Origin: Curtobacterium pusillum
GTDB taxonomy: Bacteria > Actinomycetota > Actinomycetes > Actinomycetales > Microbacteriaceae
NCBI RefSeq assembly: GCF_007673235.1
Contig: NZ_VDZH01000001.1
Coordinates: 45,162 to 109,161, forward strand
Direction: 5' to 3'
Length of the DNA: 64,000 nt
Shown here: piece by piece, positions 9,145 through 18,318 of the stretch
How positions within the stretch are numbered: position 1 is the stretch's first letter
Layout: each line of letters opens with the position of its first letter
Position numbers and translations under genes: made by a program
The notes under the pieces: model-generated
Told to the model about the DNA's origin: nothing
Databases searched by the model: none
Seen by the model: only the letters and a program-made list of their open reading frames with translations

Positions 9145-9558
9145 GTGGCTGTCAAGATCCGTCTCAAGCGCCTCGGCAAGATCCGTGCGCCGTACTACCG
9201 CATCGTCGTCGCCGACTCGCGCACCAAGCGCGACGGTCGTGTGATCGAGGAGATCGGTCAGTACCACCCGACCGAGGAGCCCTCGGTCATCAAGATCGAG
9301 TCCGAGCGTGCGCTCTACTGGCTCGGCGTCGGCGCGCAGCCGACCGAGCAGGTCGCCGCGCTGCTGAAGCTCACCGGTGACTGGGCCAAGTTCAAGGGCG
9401 AGAAGGACACCGCGTCCAAGGTCAAGGTCGCCGAGCCGAAGCAGCCGTTCACGGTCGACGCTTCCAAGAAGGCCGTCCTCAAGCCGAAGTCGGAGAAGAA
9501 GGCCCCGGCCGCTGCTCCGGAGACGGCTGACGAGACCGCAGAGACGACCGAGGCGTAA
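9145..9558 (+). CDS. rpsP: 30S ribosomal protein S16
   Basis: 137 aa beginning [21 protein letters not shown], the conserved S16 core of about 80 residues that supports assembly of the 30S 5' domain. An Ala/Lys/Glu-rich C-terminal tail follows, as is common in actinobacteria. GTG start with AGGAG 4 nt upstream. First gene of the rpsP-khpA-rimM-trmD operon. Confidence 0.97.
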   Translation: MAVKIRLKRLGKIRAPYYRIVVADSRTKRDGRVIEEIGQYHPTEEPSVIKIESERALYWLGVGAQPTEQVAALLKLTGDWAKFKGEKDTASKVKVAEPKQPFTVDASKKAVLKPKSEKKAPAAAPETADETAETTEA

Positions 9559-9562
9559 TTCC

Positions 9563-9799
9563 TTGCTCGAATCCGCGCTGACGCACCTCGTCAAGGGGAT
9601 CGTCGATCACCCTGACGACGTGCGCGTCGCCAGTTCCACCTCCGCGCGGGGCGAGGTCCTCGAGGTGCGCGTGCACCCCGAGGACCTCGGCCGCGTGATC
9701 GGTCGCGCCGGACGGACCGCAAAGGCGCTGCGCACCCTCGTCACGGCTCTGGCCGATGGCAAGCGGGTGCGTGTCGACGTGGTCGACACCGATTCCTAG
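9563..9799 (+). CDS. khpA: KH-domain RNA-binding protein KhpA (YlqC)
   Basis: 78 aa, starting at TTG 9563 just after the rpsP stop (LLESALTHLVKGIVDHPDDV). The single KH fold shows its GxxG-like loop as GRVIGRAGRTAKALRTLV. KhpA binds RNA, often with KhpB, and influences cell division and small-RNA networks in Gram-positive bacteria. Its position between rpsP and rimM is typical. Only a weak ribosome site is visible, so translational coupling to rpsP is likely. Confidence 0.9.
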   Translation: MLESALTHLVKGIVDHPDDVRVASSTSARGEVLEVRVHPEDLGRVIGRAGRTAKALRTLVTALADGKRVRVDVVDTDS

Positions 9800-10364
9800 G
9801 GAGACGACCCAGCTCCGGGTGGGTCGAATCACGAAGGCGCACGGGCTCAAGGGCGGCATCAAGCTCGAGCTCTACACCGACGACCCGGACCGTCGGTTCA
9901 CGCGCGGAGCGGTCTTCACGCTCCAGGTCCCCGACGACTCGCCGTGGGCCGGCAAGACCATCGCGCTCGACGAGCTGCGCTGGTACAACGGCCACCCGGT
10001 CGCCTTCTTCGAGGGCATCGGGGACCGCACGGCTGCTGAGACCCTCGCCCGTGCGATCCTCTGGGTCGAGCAGGACGCCGACGCCGAGACCGGCGAGGAC
10101 GACGCCTGGTACGACCACCAGTTGGTCGGCCTGAAGGTCCTCCGCGACGGCGTCGAGGTCGGCACCGTCGCCCGGGTCGACCACCTGCCGGCGCAGGACC
10201 TGCTCGCGATCGACACGCCCGACCGTGGCGAGGTCCTCGTGCCGTTCGTCTCGGCGATCGTCCCCGCGGTCGACATCGCCGCGGGCACCGTCACCGTGAC
10301 GCCGCCGACCGGCCTCTTCGAGGACCCGGAGGACACGTCGCGTCCCGAGACCGTGACGGACTAG
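9771..10364 (+). CDS. rimM: Ribosome maturation factor RimM
   Basis: PRC-barrel protein that helps mature the 30S head around S19. The N-terminal strand [23 protein letters not shown] is followed by [13 protein letters not shown] and the PRC domain (DHQLVGLKV...LVPFV). The start is uncertain. GTG 9771 keeps the whole first strand and overlaps khpA by 29 nt; GTG 9819 would begin within it (at VGRITK). An AGGGAG at 9798-9803 suits neither well. Length from 9771 is 197 aa. Confidence 0.9.
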   Translation: MSTWSTPIPRETTQLRVGRITKAHGLKGGIKLELYTDDPDRRFTRGAVFTLQVPDDSPWAGKTIALDELRWYNGHPVAFFEGIGDRTAAETLARAILWVEQDADAETGEDDAWYDHQLVGLKVLRDGVEVGTVARVDHLPAQDLLAIDTPDRGEVLVPFVSAIVPAVDIAAGTVTVTPPTGLFEDPEDTSRPETVTD

Positions 10365-10369
10365 CGCGC

Positions 10370-11062
10370 GTGCGCATCGACATCGTCACGATCTTTCCGG
10401 AGTTCTTCTCCGTGCTCGACGTGTCCCTGCTCGGCAAGGCCCGCACCGACGGGCTGCTCGACGTGCACGTGCACGACCTCCGCTCGTGGACGACCGACCG
10501 GCACCGGACCGTGGACGACACCCCGTACGGCGGGGGAGCGGGCATGGTCATGAAGCCCGAGCCGTGGGCGCAGGCGCTCGAGTCGATCCTGCGGCCCGAC
10601 GGGTCGTCGACGCTCGTCGTCCCCACCCCGGCCGGTACCCCGTTCAAGCAGTCGCTCGCACGGTCGCTGGCCGTCGAACCCCACCTGGTGTTCGCCTGCG
10701 GGCGCTACGAGGGCATCGACGCCCGCGTGTTCGAGTGGGCGGCGTCGCGCTGCTCGGTCGTCGAACTGTCGCTCGGGGACTACGTGCTGAACGGTGGCGA
10801 GGTCGCGGCGATGGCCGTGATCGAGGCCGTCGGACGCCTCGTGCCCGGCGTCGTCGGCAACCCGGAGTCACTCGTCGAGGAGTCCCACGAGGACGGCCTG
10901 CTCGAGTACCCGTCGTACACCAAGCCCGCGTCCTGGCGGGACATCGACGTGCCGGAGGTCCTGCTCAGCGGGCACCACGGCCGCGTCGCCGCGTGGCGGC
11001 ACGAGCAGCAGGTGGAGCGGACGCGGCGCGTCCGGCCGGACCTGCTGCCGCCGTCCGCGTAG
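10370..11062 (+). CDS. trmD: tRNA (guanine-37-N1)-methyltransferase
   Basis: 230 aa of the SPOUT class, starting [13 protein letters not shown]. It methylates G37 in tRNAs that read codons beginning with C, or ending the anticodon in GG, and so prevents +1 frameshifts. The knot motifs [28 protein letters not shown] and [10 protein letters not shown] are all present. GTG start 5 nt after rimM. The operon ends here: a repeat-rich region and the oppositely oriented map gene follow, separating trmD from rplS. Confidence 0.97.
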   Translation: MRIDIVTIFPEFFSVLDVSLLGKARTDGLLDVHVHDLRSWTTDRHRTVDDTPYGGGAGMVMKPEPWAQALESILRPDGSSTLVVPTPAGTPFKQSLARSLAVEPHLVFACGRYEGIDARVFEWAASRCSVVELSLGDYVLNGGEVAAMAVIEAVGRLVPGVVGNPESLVEESHEDGLLEYPSYTKPASWRDIDVPEVLLSGHHGRVAAWRHEQQVERTRRVRPDLLPPSA

Positions 11063-11081
11063 CGGGGGCCTTTGGCGCCGT

Positions 11082-11160
11082 TCTGCGCGTAGGAGGCTGT
11101 TTCGCGCGTAGGAGGTCGTTTCTTTCGACTCCCTACGCGCGTTTCCGCTTTCCAGGTCAC
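11082..11160 (-). repeat. Composite intergenic element, inverted relative of the 1-97 repeat
   Basis: Read on the minus strand it shows AAGCGGAAACGCGCGTAG, then AACGACCTCCTACGCGCGAA and CAGCCTCCTACGCGCAGAAC. These are the same units as in bases 1-97 and 38586-38716. It sits directly beside palindrome copy 3, between the convergent genes trmD and map. Confidence 0.75.
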
Positions 11161-11181
11161 GTGCAATGGGCCGGACCGCTC

Positions 11182-11229
11182 GACGGACTGGAGGCGCGGG
11201 GCGGGCCCGCACCGCGCCTCCAGTCCGTC
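11182..11229. repeat. Palindromic intergenic repeat, copy 3
   Basis: Arms GACGGACTGGAGGCGCGG and CCGCGCCTCCAGTCCGTC are perfect complements around a 12-nt centre. Its last two bases are part of the map stop codon. It could serve as a bidirectional terminator for trmD and map, but no T-tract follows on either strand. Confidence 0.92.
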
Positions 11230-12019
11230 AGTCGCTCGAGCCGGCGCGCTGGGCGCGACGCAGGGTGAGCACCTCCGGACCGGCCTCCGTCACCGCGACG
11301 GTGTGCTCGACGTGCGCCGCACGCGAGCCGTCGACGCTCTTGAGCGTCCAGCCGTCCTCGTCCTGGTAGAGCTCGTCGGTGCCCTGCATGAGCCACGGCT
11401 CGATCGCGACGACGAGCCCCTTCTGGAGCTTGAGGCCGCGGCCGGGCCGGCCGTCGTTCGGGACGTGCGGATCGCCGTGCATCGTCCGGCCCACGCCGTG
11501 CCCACCGAACTGCAGGTTCACGTCGTAGCCGGCGTCCTTCGCGACGCGGCCGATCGCGTACGACACGTCCCCGAGCTTGTTGCCGGTCCGGAACTGCGCG
11601 ATGCCGGCGGCGAGTCCGCGCTCGACGGTCTCGATGAGGCGCTGGTCGTCCTCCCGCGGCGTGCCGACCTGGACCGTGACGGCGGAGTCCGCGACCCAAC
11701 CGTCGACGCTCGCGGCGAAGTCCAGGCTCACCAGGTCACCGTCGACGAGCGTCCGGTCGTGGGGCAGGCCGTGCAACGCGGCGTCGTTGACCGACGTGCA
11801 GAGGTTCCTGCCGAACGGCGACCTGCCGAACGACGGGTGGTAGTCGACGTAGCAGCTGACGGCACCACGGTCGGCGATCATCCGCGCGGCCACCCGGTCG
11901 AGGTCGAGCAGGTTCACACCGACGTCGACCGTCTCGAGGAGCTCGTCGAGGACGTCGGCCACGAACCGCCCGGCCACGCGGAGGCCGTCCAGTTCAGCGG
12001 GGGTGCGGAGTTCGATCAT
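11228..12019 (-). CDS. map: Methionine aminopeptidase, type I
   Basis: 263 aa. It removes the initiator methionine from nascent proteins using two metal ions. The five metal ligands are visible: Asp in LDFAAS and in WVADSAV, His in [11 protein letters not shown], Glu in AIEPW and Glu in AHVEHTV. Full length. It sits alone on the minus strand between trmD and rplS, genes that are neighbours in many bacteria, so the pair was separated by this insertion. A second MetAP may exist elsewhere (commonly near secY). Confidence 0.96.
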   Translation of the reverse strand: MIELRTPAELDGLRVAGRFVADVLDELLETVDVGVNLLDLDRVAARMIADRGAVSCYVDYHPSFGRSPFGRNLCTSVNDAALHGLPHDRTLVDGDLVSLDFAASVDGWVADSAVTVQVGTPREDDQRLIETVERGLAAGIAQFRTGNKLGDVSYAIGRVAKDAGYDVNLQFGGHGVGRTMHGDPHVPNDGRPGRGLKLQKGLVVAIEPWLMQGTDELYQDEDGWTLKSVDGSRAAHVEHTVAVTEAGPEVLTLRRAQRAGSSD

Positions 12020-12199
12020 GCGTCCATCCTCGCGTGTTTTCCGGTGTGCGTTTTGCGCGGCTGGTCTGCTGTGGCAAGATGGGTAGCCGTGCCCTGGCTG
12101 GGCTCTGCCACGGGGGAGTCGCCGACACCGGGCACACCACCCTTCTTACCGAATTCGATCCGCGGCGACCCGTGTGCGTCCGCAGAGAGTGACCCAATC
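12020..12199 (+). promoter_or_regulatory. Divergent promoter region map/rplS and rplS leader
   Basis: 180 bp between divergent genes. On the plus strand TTGCGC near 12053 and CAAGAT near 12075 form a possible promoter, leaving about 120 nt of leader before rplS. On the minus strand GAGGAT ends 6 nt before the map ATG, which would fit a leaderless transcript. Assigned by eye. Confidence 0.4.
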
Positions 12200-12556
12200 A
12201 TGAGCCAGCTCCTCGACCACGTCGACGCAGCATCGCTGCGCACCGACGTCCCGGACTTCCGTCCCGGCGACACCATCAAGGTGCACGTCAACATCATCGA
12301 AGGCACGCGCTCGCGTGTCCAGGTGTTCCAGGGCGTCGTCATCGGCCGCCAGGGCCACGGCCTCGGCGAGACCTTCAAGGTCCGCAAGGTGAGCTTCCAG
12401 GTCGGCGTCGAGCGCTGGTTCCCGGTGCACTCGCCGATCATCGACCACATCGAGATCGTCACCAAGGGTGACGTGCGTCGCGCGAAGCTCTACTACCTCC
12501 GCGAACTCCGTGGCAAGGCGGCCCGCCGCAAGATCAAGGAGAAGCGCGACTCCTGA
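12200..12556 (+). CDS. rplS: 50S ribosomal protein L19
   Basis: 118 aa, the usual length. [20 protein letters not shown] leads into the conserved [27 protein letters not shown] and [10 protein letters not shown], and ends with the basic [21 protein letters not shown]19 lies at the 30S-50S interface. It is followed by lepB and rnhB, the normal actinobacterial order. Confidence 0.97.
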   Translation: MSQLLDHVDAASLRTDVPDFRPGDTIKVHVNIIEGTRSRVQVFQGVVIGRQGHGLGETFKVRKVSFQVGVERWFPVHSPIIDHIEIVTKGDVRRAKLYYLRELRGKAARRKIKEKRDS

Positions 12557-12701
12557 TCGCCTTCACAGTGAGCGTCCGCGAGCCGGACGCCGCTGCTCGC
12601 CCCTCGCCGATGTACGGTTGTGCATCGACGGGGGGCTTTCCTTTGTGCTGGCTCCCTCCCGGTCGTGGCGTGCGGACCCGGGTGTGCGAACGAGAGTGGA
12701 A

Positions 12702-13448
12702 ATGACGGACACGACTGACGAAACCGGGCGCCGGCCCCGTGTCGAGAAGAAGCGGAACGGCGTCCTCACGTTCATCCGGGACCTCGTCATCATCTTCATC
12801 GCGGCGCTGCTCGTCTCGTTCCTCGTCAAGACGTTCCTGATCCGCTCGTTCTACATCCCGTCGGCGTCGATGGAGAACACGCTGCAGATCAACGACCGGG
12901 TGATCGTCAACGAGCTCGTCCCGGGGATGGTGGCACTCAAGCGTGGCGACGTCGTCGTGTTCAAGGATCCGGGCGGCTGGCTCACCGGGTCGGAAGTGCC
13001 GAACGTCACGCCGGACACGCAGCCCGCGAAGTCGATCGACTGGCTCCTCACCCAGGTCGGGCTCGGCACCGGGGACAGCGACGACCACCTCATCAAGCGT
13101 GTGATCGGTCTGCCCGGCGACAAGGTGTCGTGCTGCAACGACCTCGGACAGATGTCCGTCAACGGTGTGCCCATCAAGGAGCCCTACCTGAAGCTGCCGA
13201 CGGGGGAGACCCGCGCATCCGGGACCGACTTCTCGGTGACCGTGCCGAAGGGCACGATCTGGGTGATGGGTGACAACCGGTACGACTCGAAGGACTCCCG
13301 CTACAACGGCGACACCCCGTCGAAGGGCTTCGTCCCGATGTCCGACGTCACCGGCCGGGCGTTCGTGATCTCCTGGCCGACGAGCCGGTGGACCTGGCTC
13401 GACGACTACCCCGACGTGTTCGCCGGCGTGGAGGAGCGGGACGAGTGA
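12702..13448 (+). CDS. lepB: Signal peptidase I
   Basis: 248 aa, membrane-anchored. A basic N-terminus precedes one hydrophobic anchor (about residues 25-47). The catalytic Ser is in PSASMENTL and the Lys in HLIKRVIGLPGDKV, followed by box E, GDNRYDSKDSR. It cleaves Sec/Tat signal peptides on the outer face of the membrane. I use ATG 12702 with GTGGAA upstream; a longer in-frame reading lacks support. The stop overlaps the rnhB GTG by 4 nt. Confidence 0.95.
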   Translation: MTDTTDETGRRPRVEKKRNGVLTFIRDLVIIFIAALLVSFLVKTFLIRSFYIPSASMENTLQINDRVIVNELVPGMVALKRGDVVVFKDPGGWLTGSEVPNVTPDTQPAKSIDWLLTQVGLGTGDSDDHLIKRVIGLPGDKVSCCNDLGQMSVNGVPIKEPYLKLPTGETRASGTDFSVTVPKGTIWVMGDNRYDSKDSRYNGDTPSKGFVPMSDVTGRAFVISWPTSRWTWLDDYPDVFAGVEERDE

Positions 13449-14152
13449 CCGCGATCCGTCCGTCGCTCCGGGTCGAGAAGAAGCTCCTGGGTGCCGGACG
13501 CGTGACCGTGATCGGCATGGACGAGGTCGGTCGCGGTGCGATCGCCGGTCCCGTGGCCGTCGGGGTCGCTGCCGTCACGATCGACATCGGTCGGGTGCCT
13601 GAGGGACTCGCGGACTCGAAGCTGCTCAGCGCCGCACGGCGTGAGGCGCTCGACCCGGTCGTCCGACAGTGGACCCGGACCGCTGTCGGGATGGCGTCCG
13701 CCGACGTCGTCGACCAGCAGGGCATCGTCCCGGCCCTCGGTCAGGCCGGGGCCGCCGCCATCAGCACGCTCGTCGACGACGGGCTTTCGCTCGACGGGGC
13801 CGTCGTCGTGCTCGACGGGTCGTTCGACTGGCTCACCCGGGCCGTGCCGGCGTCCCTGCGGCTGCCGTCCGACCCGCTCGAGGTCGTCGTGCGGGTCAAG
13901 GCCGACCGGGACTGTGCATCGGTGGCTGCTGCGTCGGTGGTGGCGAAGGTCGCTCGGGACGCCCTGATGACGGCGGCGCACGACGAGGCGCCGCACTACG
14001 CGTGGGCGTCGAACAAGGGCTACGGGTCGACCGCGCACTACGACGCCATCCGATCGGTCGGTGCCCACGCGCTGCACCGGAAGAGCTGGCTGCACCAGGC
14101 GTCGAGTATGTCGCTGGACGGGTTCGAGGAACTGGACGCGCTGGCGGGCTGA
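13445..14152 (+). CDS. rnhB: Ribonuclease HII
   Basis: 235 aa. It cuts RNA in RNA-DNA hybrids and at single ribonucleotides in DNA. The acidic active-site residues are visible in GMDEVGRGAIAGP, ADSKLLS and VVLDGSFDWL, and the C-terminal part has VVAKVARD and NKGYGSTAHYDAI. GTG start overlapping lepB, so the two are translationally coupled. Confidence 0.95.
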   Translation: MTAIRPSLRVEKKLLGAGRVTVIGMDEVGRGAIAGPVAVGVAAVTIDIGRVPEGLADSKLLSAARREALDPVVRQWTRTAVGMASADVVDQQGIVPALGQAGAAAISTLVDDGLSLDGAVVVLDGSFDWLTRAVPASLRLPSDPLEVVVRVKADRDCASVAAASVVAKVARDALMTAAHDEAPHYAWASNKGYGSTAHYDAIRSVGAHALHRKSWLHQASSMSLDGFEELDALAG

Positions 14153-14232
14153 CGCGGGTGGTCCCTCGTGGGTCCTCGCGCGTCGGGCCGTGTGTCCGGT
14201 CGGGTGTTGTGCCGTGGGTGCTCCGGTCGCCG

Positions 14233-14247
14233 TAGACTGGGGGAGCG
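14233..14247 (+). promoter_or_regulatory. TAGACT box immediately before the DUF2469 gene
   Basis: TAGACT at 14233-14238 ends 9 nt before the ATG. Transcription would then start at or next to the start codon, as for several other genes in this window. Confidence 0.5.
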
Positions 14248-14571
14248 ATGGATGACGACGAATTCGACGACTACGACCGCGAGGTCGAACTTGCCCTGTA
14301 CCGCGAGTACCGCGACGTCGTGTCGCAGTTCCGGTACGTGGTCGAGACCGAGCGGCGTTTCTACCTGGCGAACGAGGTCGAACTCGCCCGCCGGGACACC
14401 GAGCACGACTTCTACTTCGAATTGACGATGAGCGACGTCTGGGTGTGGGACGTCTACCGTTCCGACCGGTTCGTGAAATCCGTCCGGGTACTCACGTTCA
14501 AGGACGTGAACGTCGAGGAACTCACGTCGCGTGAACTCGAGCTCCCGAAGGAACTCGCACTCGACGAGTGA
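14248..14571 (+). CDS. DUF2469 family protein
   Basis: 107 aa, strongly acidic at the start (MDDDEFDDYDREVELALYRE) with the conserved VVETERRFYLANEVEL and FYFELTMSDVWVWDVYR. The family is found almost only in Actinobacteria, usually just after rnhB as here. The function is unknown. It is complete and cytosolic by appearance. Confidence 0.9.
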   Translation: MDDDEFDDYDREVELALYREYRDVVSQFRYVVETERRFYLANEVELARRDTEHDFYFELTMSDVWVWDVYRSDRFVKSVRVLTFKDVNVEELTSRELELPKELALDE

Positions 14572-14680
14572 TCTTCAACTTGTAATGCAATTGCTGAGAA
14601 ACACCGCGGCAATTCGACTCCGGTGATTTCTTCGCGCTAATGTGATGGGGAATTCACGTCCCCGATTGCAGGAGCGCGCC

Positions 14681-15028
14681 ATGGCACAGAAGGTCACAGT
14701 CCAGCTCGTCGACGACCTCGACGACTCGCCCATCACCCCGGGTTCGGGTCGTACCCTCGAATTCGCATTCGACGGATCGTCGTACGAGATCGACCTGACG
14801 GACGACAACGTCGACAAGTTCCGCGAAGCGATCTCCGACTACGTCGCCGCTGCGCGCAAGGTCTCCGGTCGTCGTACCGGCGGTTCCGCTCCGAAGGCGG
14901 CCCCGAAGCGCGGAAACTCCGAAGAACTCGCGAAGATCCGCGAGTGGGCGAAGGAGAACGGGTACGAGGTCTCGACCCGCGGCCGTATCTCCACCCAGGT
15001 GCAGGAAGCGTACGCAGCCGCGCACTGA
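14681..15028 (+). CDS. lsr2: Lsr2-type nucleoid-associated protein
   Basis: 115 aa with Lsr2 organisation. The N-terminal dimerisation part is MAQKVTVQLVDDLDDSPITP, then an Ala/Lys/Pro linker, then the C-terminal DNA-binding domain KIREWAKENGYEVSTRGRIS with an AT-hook-like RGR. Lsr2 bridges DNA and silences AT-rich, often foreign genes. The 109 bp upstream are clearly more AT-rich than the surroundings (for example TTGTAATGCAATTGC), so it may bind and regulate its own promoter. Ribosome site CAGGAG. Confidence 0.95.
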   Translation: MAQKVTVQLVDDLDDSPITPGSGRTLEFAFDGSSYEIDLTDDNVDKFREAISDYVAAARKVSGRRTGGSAPKAAPKRGNSEELAKIREWAKENGYEVSTRGRISTQVQEAYAAAH

Positions 15029-15042
15029 TAGCGATCGCACAG

Positions 15043-15077
15043 AACCCGGACGACCTCGGTCGTCCGGGTTCTTGCTT
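15043..15077 (+). terminator. Intrinsic terminator after lsr2
   Basis: Perfect 11-bp stem AACCCGGACGA / TCGTCCGGGTT with a 6-nt loop, followed by CTTGCTTT. It begins 14 nt after the lsr2 stop codon. Confidence 0.85.
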
Positions 15078-15178
15078 TGTCCTCCACAGTCGCGCGTTCG
15101 CCATCGTTCTCCACTGATCGTCCGAGGAGTCGCTCGGGCGACGGCGTTCTCCGCGATGGTCGACGCGGAGGCAACGAC

Positions 15179-15547
15179 ATGGAGCAAACACCGCTGCGGA
15201 ACAGCAGTCTCGGACGATTCGGTGAAGACCGGGCCGCGGAATGGTTGGAAGACCACGGATTCCGTCTGGTCGAACGCAATTGGCGCTGCGCGCGGGGCGA
15301 GGTCGACATCATCGCGTGGCAGTCGTGCACGCTCGTGTTCATCGAGGTCAAGACACGCGCTGGCAACTCGACCGGGCACCCGTTCGAGGCGATCACGGCA
15401 TCGAAGGTCAGCCGGTTGCGGCGACTGGTACCCGCGTGGTTCGAGGACCACCCGGACGTGTCCGCCCGGGCGATCCGGATCGACGCGCTCGCGGTGCACG
15501 TCGACGGCGACCGGGTCGGGATCGAACACGTCGCCGGTGTGCTGTGA
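15179..15547 (+). CDS. yraN: UPF0102 protein YraN
   Basis: 122 aa with the restriction-endonuclease-like fold of the YraN family: FGEDRAAEWLEDHGFRLVERNWR, then GEVDIIAW and FIEVKTR, forming the D-(x)n-ExK nuclease signature. The molecular role is not established. First gene of the comM-dprA-xerC block and overlaps comM by 4 nt. Confidence 0.93.
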   Translation: MEQTPLRNSSLGRFGEDRAAEWLEDHGFRLVERNWRCARGEVDIIAWQSCTLVFIEVKTRAGNSTGHPFEAITASKVSRLRRLVPAWFEDHPDVSARAIRIDALAVHVDGDRVGIEHVAGVL

Positions 15548-17067
15548 CGACCGGGATCGGACGGGCTTCGGCCATCGCGCTCATCGGGGTGGCCGGCCGT
15601 CGGATCGAGGTCGAGGCGCACCTGACCAGCCAGCTGCCCGCGTTCAGCATCATCGGCCTGCCGGACACGTCCTTGGGCGAGGCGCGTGAGCGTGTCCGAG
15701 CGGCTGCGGCCAACGCGGGGTGCCCCTTGCCGGCCCGGCGGATCACCGTCAACCTGACGCCGGCCGCGATCCCGAAGCGCGGGTCCGGGTTCGACCTCGC
15801 GATCGCGATGGCCGTGCTGGCCGGGGCCGGGATCGCTCCCGCGGTGTCCGAGCGGGTCGTGTACATCGGCGAGCTGGGGCTGGACGGGCGGGTGCGCCCG
15901 GTCGTCGGGGTCATCCCGATGCTCCTCGCCGCCCGCGACGCCGGGGTGGCTCGGGTCGTCCTCCCGGTCGGCAACCTCGCCGAGGCACAGGTCGTCGGGG
16001 GCGTGGAGGTCCGCGGGGTGGACTCGCTCCGCGCCGCGGCGATCGACGCCGGTGCGCTCCTGCCCGCCGTCGACGTCGAGCCGGTCCTGCCGATCGCGGC
16101 ACCGGCGGATCCCCGTCCCACCGCGGAACTGGCGGACGTGATCGGGAACCCGATCGGTGTGCGTGCGGTCATCGCCGCTGCAGTCGGCGGACACCACGCC
16201 CTGCTGCTCGGGCCACCCGGGGCCGGCAAGACGATGCTCGCCGAGCGACTGCCCGGCCTGCTGCCCGACCTCGACGGTGCGGCAGCGCTCGAGGTCGCCT
16301 CGGTCCGTTCCGTCGCGGGACACGGCTCGGCGTCCTGGACCGAGCGACCGCCGTGGGAAGCTCCGCACCACTCGGCGTCGGCGGTCGCGCTCATCGGAGG
16401 GGGATCAGGCATCCTCCGACCCGGGGCGGTCTCCCGCGCCACCCGCGGCGTGCTCTTCCTGGACGAGGCGCCCGAGTTCCCCCGTGCGGTGCTCGACGCG
16501 CTCCGGCAGCCGCTCGAGTCCGGTCGGATCACCGTGCACCGGGCTGCCGGGGCCGCCGAGTTCCCCGCGCGGTGCCAGGTGCTGCTGGCCGCGAACCCGT
16601 GCCCGTGCGGCAACGCGGGCGACAGCCGCCAGCCCTGCGAGTGCAGCCCCGCGACGGTCCGGCGGTACCTCGGGCGGATCTCCGGGCCGCTGCTCGACCG
16701 GCTGGACATCCGCGTCCGCGTGCCCCGGGTGACGACGGGCAGCATCCGAGCCGGCGACGGTGCGACACCGACGACCGCCGAGACCCGCCGCGTCGTCGCG
16801 GACGCCCGCAGCCGGATGGCCGAGCGGCTCCGCGGGACCGACTGGTCGCGGAACGCCGAGGTCGCCGGGACGTGGCTCCGGGCCGAGGGACGGGCCGAGC
16901 CGGGCGCGACCGCACCGCTCGACAAGGCGCTCGACCTCGGCACCCTGACGATGCGCGGCTGGGACCGGACGATGCGGTTGGCGTGGACCCTCGCGGACCT
17001 GCAGGGCGTGGAACGGCCGGCGAGTCGCCAGGTGCTCGACGCCCTCGCGCTCCGGAGTGCCCTGTGA
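15544..17067 (+). CDS. comM: Mg-chelatase-like AAA+ ATPase ComM/YifB
   Basis: 507 aa. An N-terminal Lon-like/ChlI domain (FSIIGLPDTSLGEARERVRAA) is followed by an AAA+ core with Walker A GPPGAGKTM, GVLFLDEAPEF as Walker B, and a Cys-rich insertion NPCPCG...QPCECSP. ComM is a helicase that promotes branch migration during natural transformation. GTG start overlaps yraN, and the stop overlaps dprA. The block suggests capacity for DNA uptake, though no uptake machinery is visible in this window. Confidence 0.93.
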   Translation: MTTGIGRASAIALIGVAGRRIEVEAHLTSQLPAFSIIGLPDTSLGEARERVRAAAANAGCPLPARRITVNLTPAAIPKRGSGFDLAIAMAVLAGAGIAPAVSERVVYIGELGLDGRVRPVVGVIPMLLAARDAGVARVVLPVGNLAEAQVVGGVEVRGVDSLRAAAIDAGALLPAVDVEPVLPIAAPADPRPTAELADVIGNPIGVRAVIAAAVGGHHALLLGPPGAGKTMLAERLPGLLPDLDGAAALEVASVRSVAGHGSASWTERPPWEAPHHSASAVALIGGGSGILRPGAVSRATRGVLFLDEAPEFPRAVLDALRQPLESGRITVHRAAGAAEFPARCQVLLAANPCPCGNAGDSRQPCECSPATVRRYLGRISGPLLDRLDIRVRVPRVTTGSIRAGDGATPTTAETRRVVADARSRMAERLRGTDWSRNAEVAGTWLRAEGRAEPGATAPLDKALDLGTLTMRGWDRTMRLAWTLADLQGVERPASRQVLDALALRSAL

Positions 17068-18293
17068 CCACCAGCGGCGACCTGCTCGGCGCGGTGTGGT
17101 CTGCGCTCGGCGTCGGCGCGGGCGAGGTCGATCTCGTCGAGACCGCCTCGCGGATCGCGTGGTCGACGATCGCGGAACCGGGAGACGCCGTGGCCGGGGA
17201 GCTCGTCACCGGGCTCGGACCGGAACGTGCGCTCGGAGCGGTGCTCGAGGCGGCTGACGCCGGCGACGTCGGCGACCTGCTCGGTCGCTGTGTCGAGTCG
17301 GGGGTCGCGGGCTCCGAGGACACCGTCGCGTTCGGAGCCGTGCTCATCGCCGCGGTCGAGCGGTGGACGCCACGGCTCGGCCGCACGGACGTCGGGGACG
17401 TGCTCACGGCCGCCCGGACAGTCGGGGCCACCCTCATCGTCCCGGGCACGTCGGCATGGCCGTGCGCCGTCGACGACCTCGGCCCGCACGCACCCCTCGT
17501 CCTCTGGACCCGGTCGGCCGCGGCCACACCGCGACCGGGTCTCGCCGTCGTCGGATCGCGCGCGAACACGGTCGCCGGTGCGGAGGCCGCGGCCGAGATC
17601 GCCTCGACGGCTGCGGACGCCGGGTGCTCGATCATCAGTGGCGGCGCGTACGGCATCGACGCCGTCGCGCACCGGGTGGCCATCGCCGCCGGAGCACCGA
17701 CCACCGCGGTCCTCGCGGGTGGCATCGACCAGCTCTACCCGGCCGGCAACGTCGAACTGCTCCGGAACGTCGCGCGGCAGGGCACGCTGCTCGCCGAGTC
17801 CCCGCCGGGCACCCGACCGACGCGGTGGCGGTTCCTGGCCCGGAACCGTCTCATCGCCGCCCTCGCCGACGTCACGGTCGTCGTCGAGGCCGGTGCGCGG
17901 TCCGGCGCGCTGAACACCGCGCACCACGCCGCCCAGCTCGGGCGGCCGGTGTTCGCGGTGCCGGGGGCGTTCTCGTCCTCGGCGTCGGTCGGGTGCCACC
18001 GGCTCGTGGCACAGGGGAGGGCGCAGCTCGTCGTCCACCCGAGGGACCCCGTCGACGCGGCGCTGGCGTCGAGCGGGCCGCTCACGGCCGACCAGCCGGA
18101 CGAGCCGCTCGCGGGTGCCCGTCAGGACCCCGAGGTGCTCCGCGTGCTCGATGCCCTGGGGCGACGGGCGATGCCGGAGCACGAGGTCGCCGGGCGGTCC
18201 GGGATGTCCGTCGCCGCGGTCGCCGACGCGCTGGCGCTCGCACAGCTGCAGGGGCTCGTCGTGCACGGGTCCGGCGGGTGGGCGCGGGCCTGA
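17064..18293 (+). CDS. dprA: DNA-processing protein DprA
   Basis: 409 aa. The central Rossmann-like domain carries VGSRANTVAG, SIISGGAYGIDAVAHR and AGGIDQLYPAGN, and a C-terminal winged-helix-like region ends the protein. DprA loads RecA onto incoming single strands. The GTG overlaps the comM stop by 4 nt. Confidence 0.94.
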   Translation: MTTSGDLLGAVWSALGVGAGEVDLVETASRIAWSTIAEPGDAVAGELVTGLGPERALGAVLEAADAGDVGDLLGRCVESGVAGSEDTVAFGAVLIAAVERWTPRLGRTDVGDVLTAARTVGATLIVPGTSAWPCAVDDLGPHAPLVLWTRSAAATPRPGLAVVGSRANTVAGAEAAAEIASTAADAGCSIISGGAYGIDAVAHRVAIAAGAPTTAVLAGGIDQLYPAGNVELLRNVARQGTLLAESPPGTRPTRWRFLARNRLIAALADVTVVVEAGARSGALNTAHHAAQLGRPVFAVPGAFSSSASVGCHRLVAQGRAQLVVHPRDPVDAALASSGPLTADQPDEPLAGARQDPEVLRVLDALGRRAMPEHEVAGRSGMSVAAVADALALAQLQGLVVHGSGGWARA

Positions 18294-18318
18294 CGGTGGC
18301 CGGACCTACCCTGGTGCC

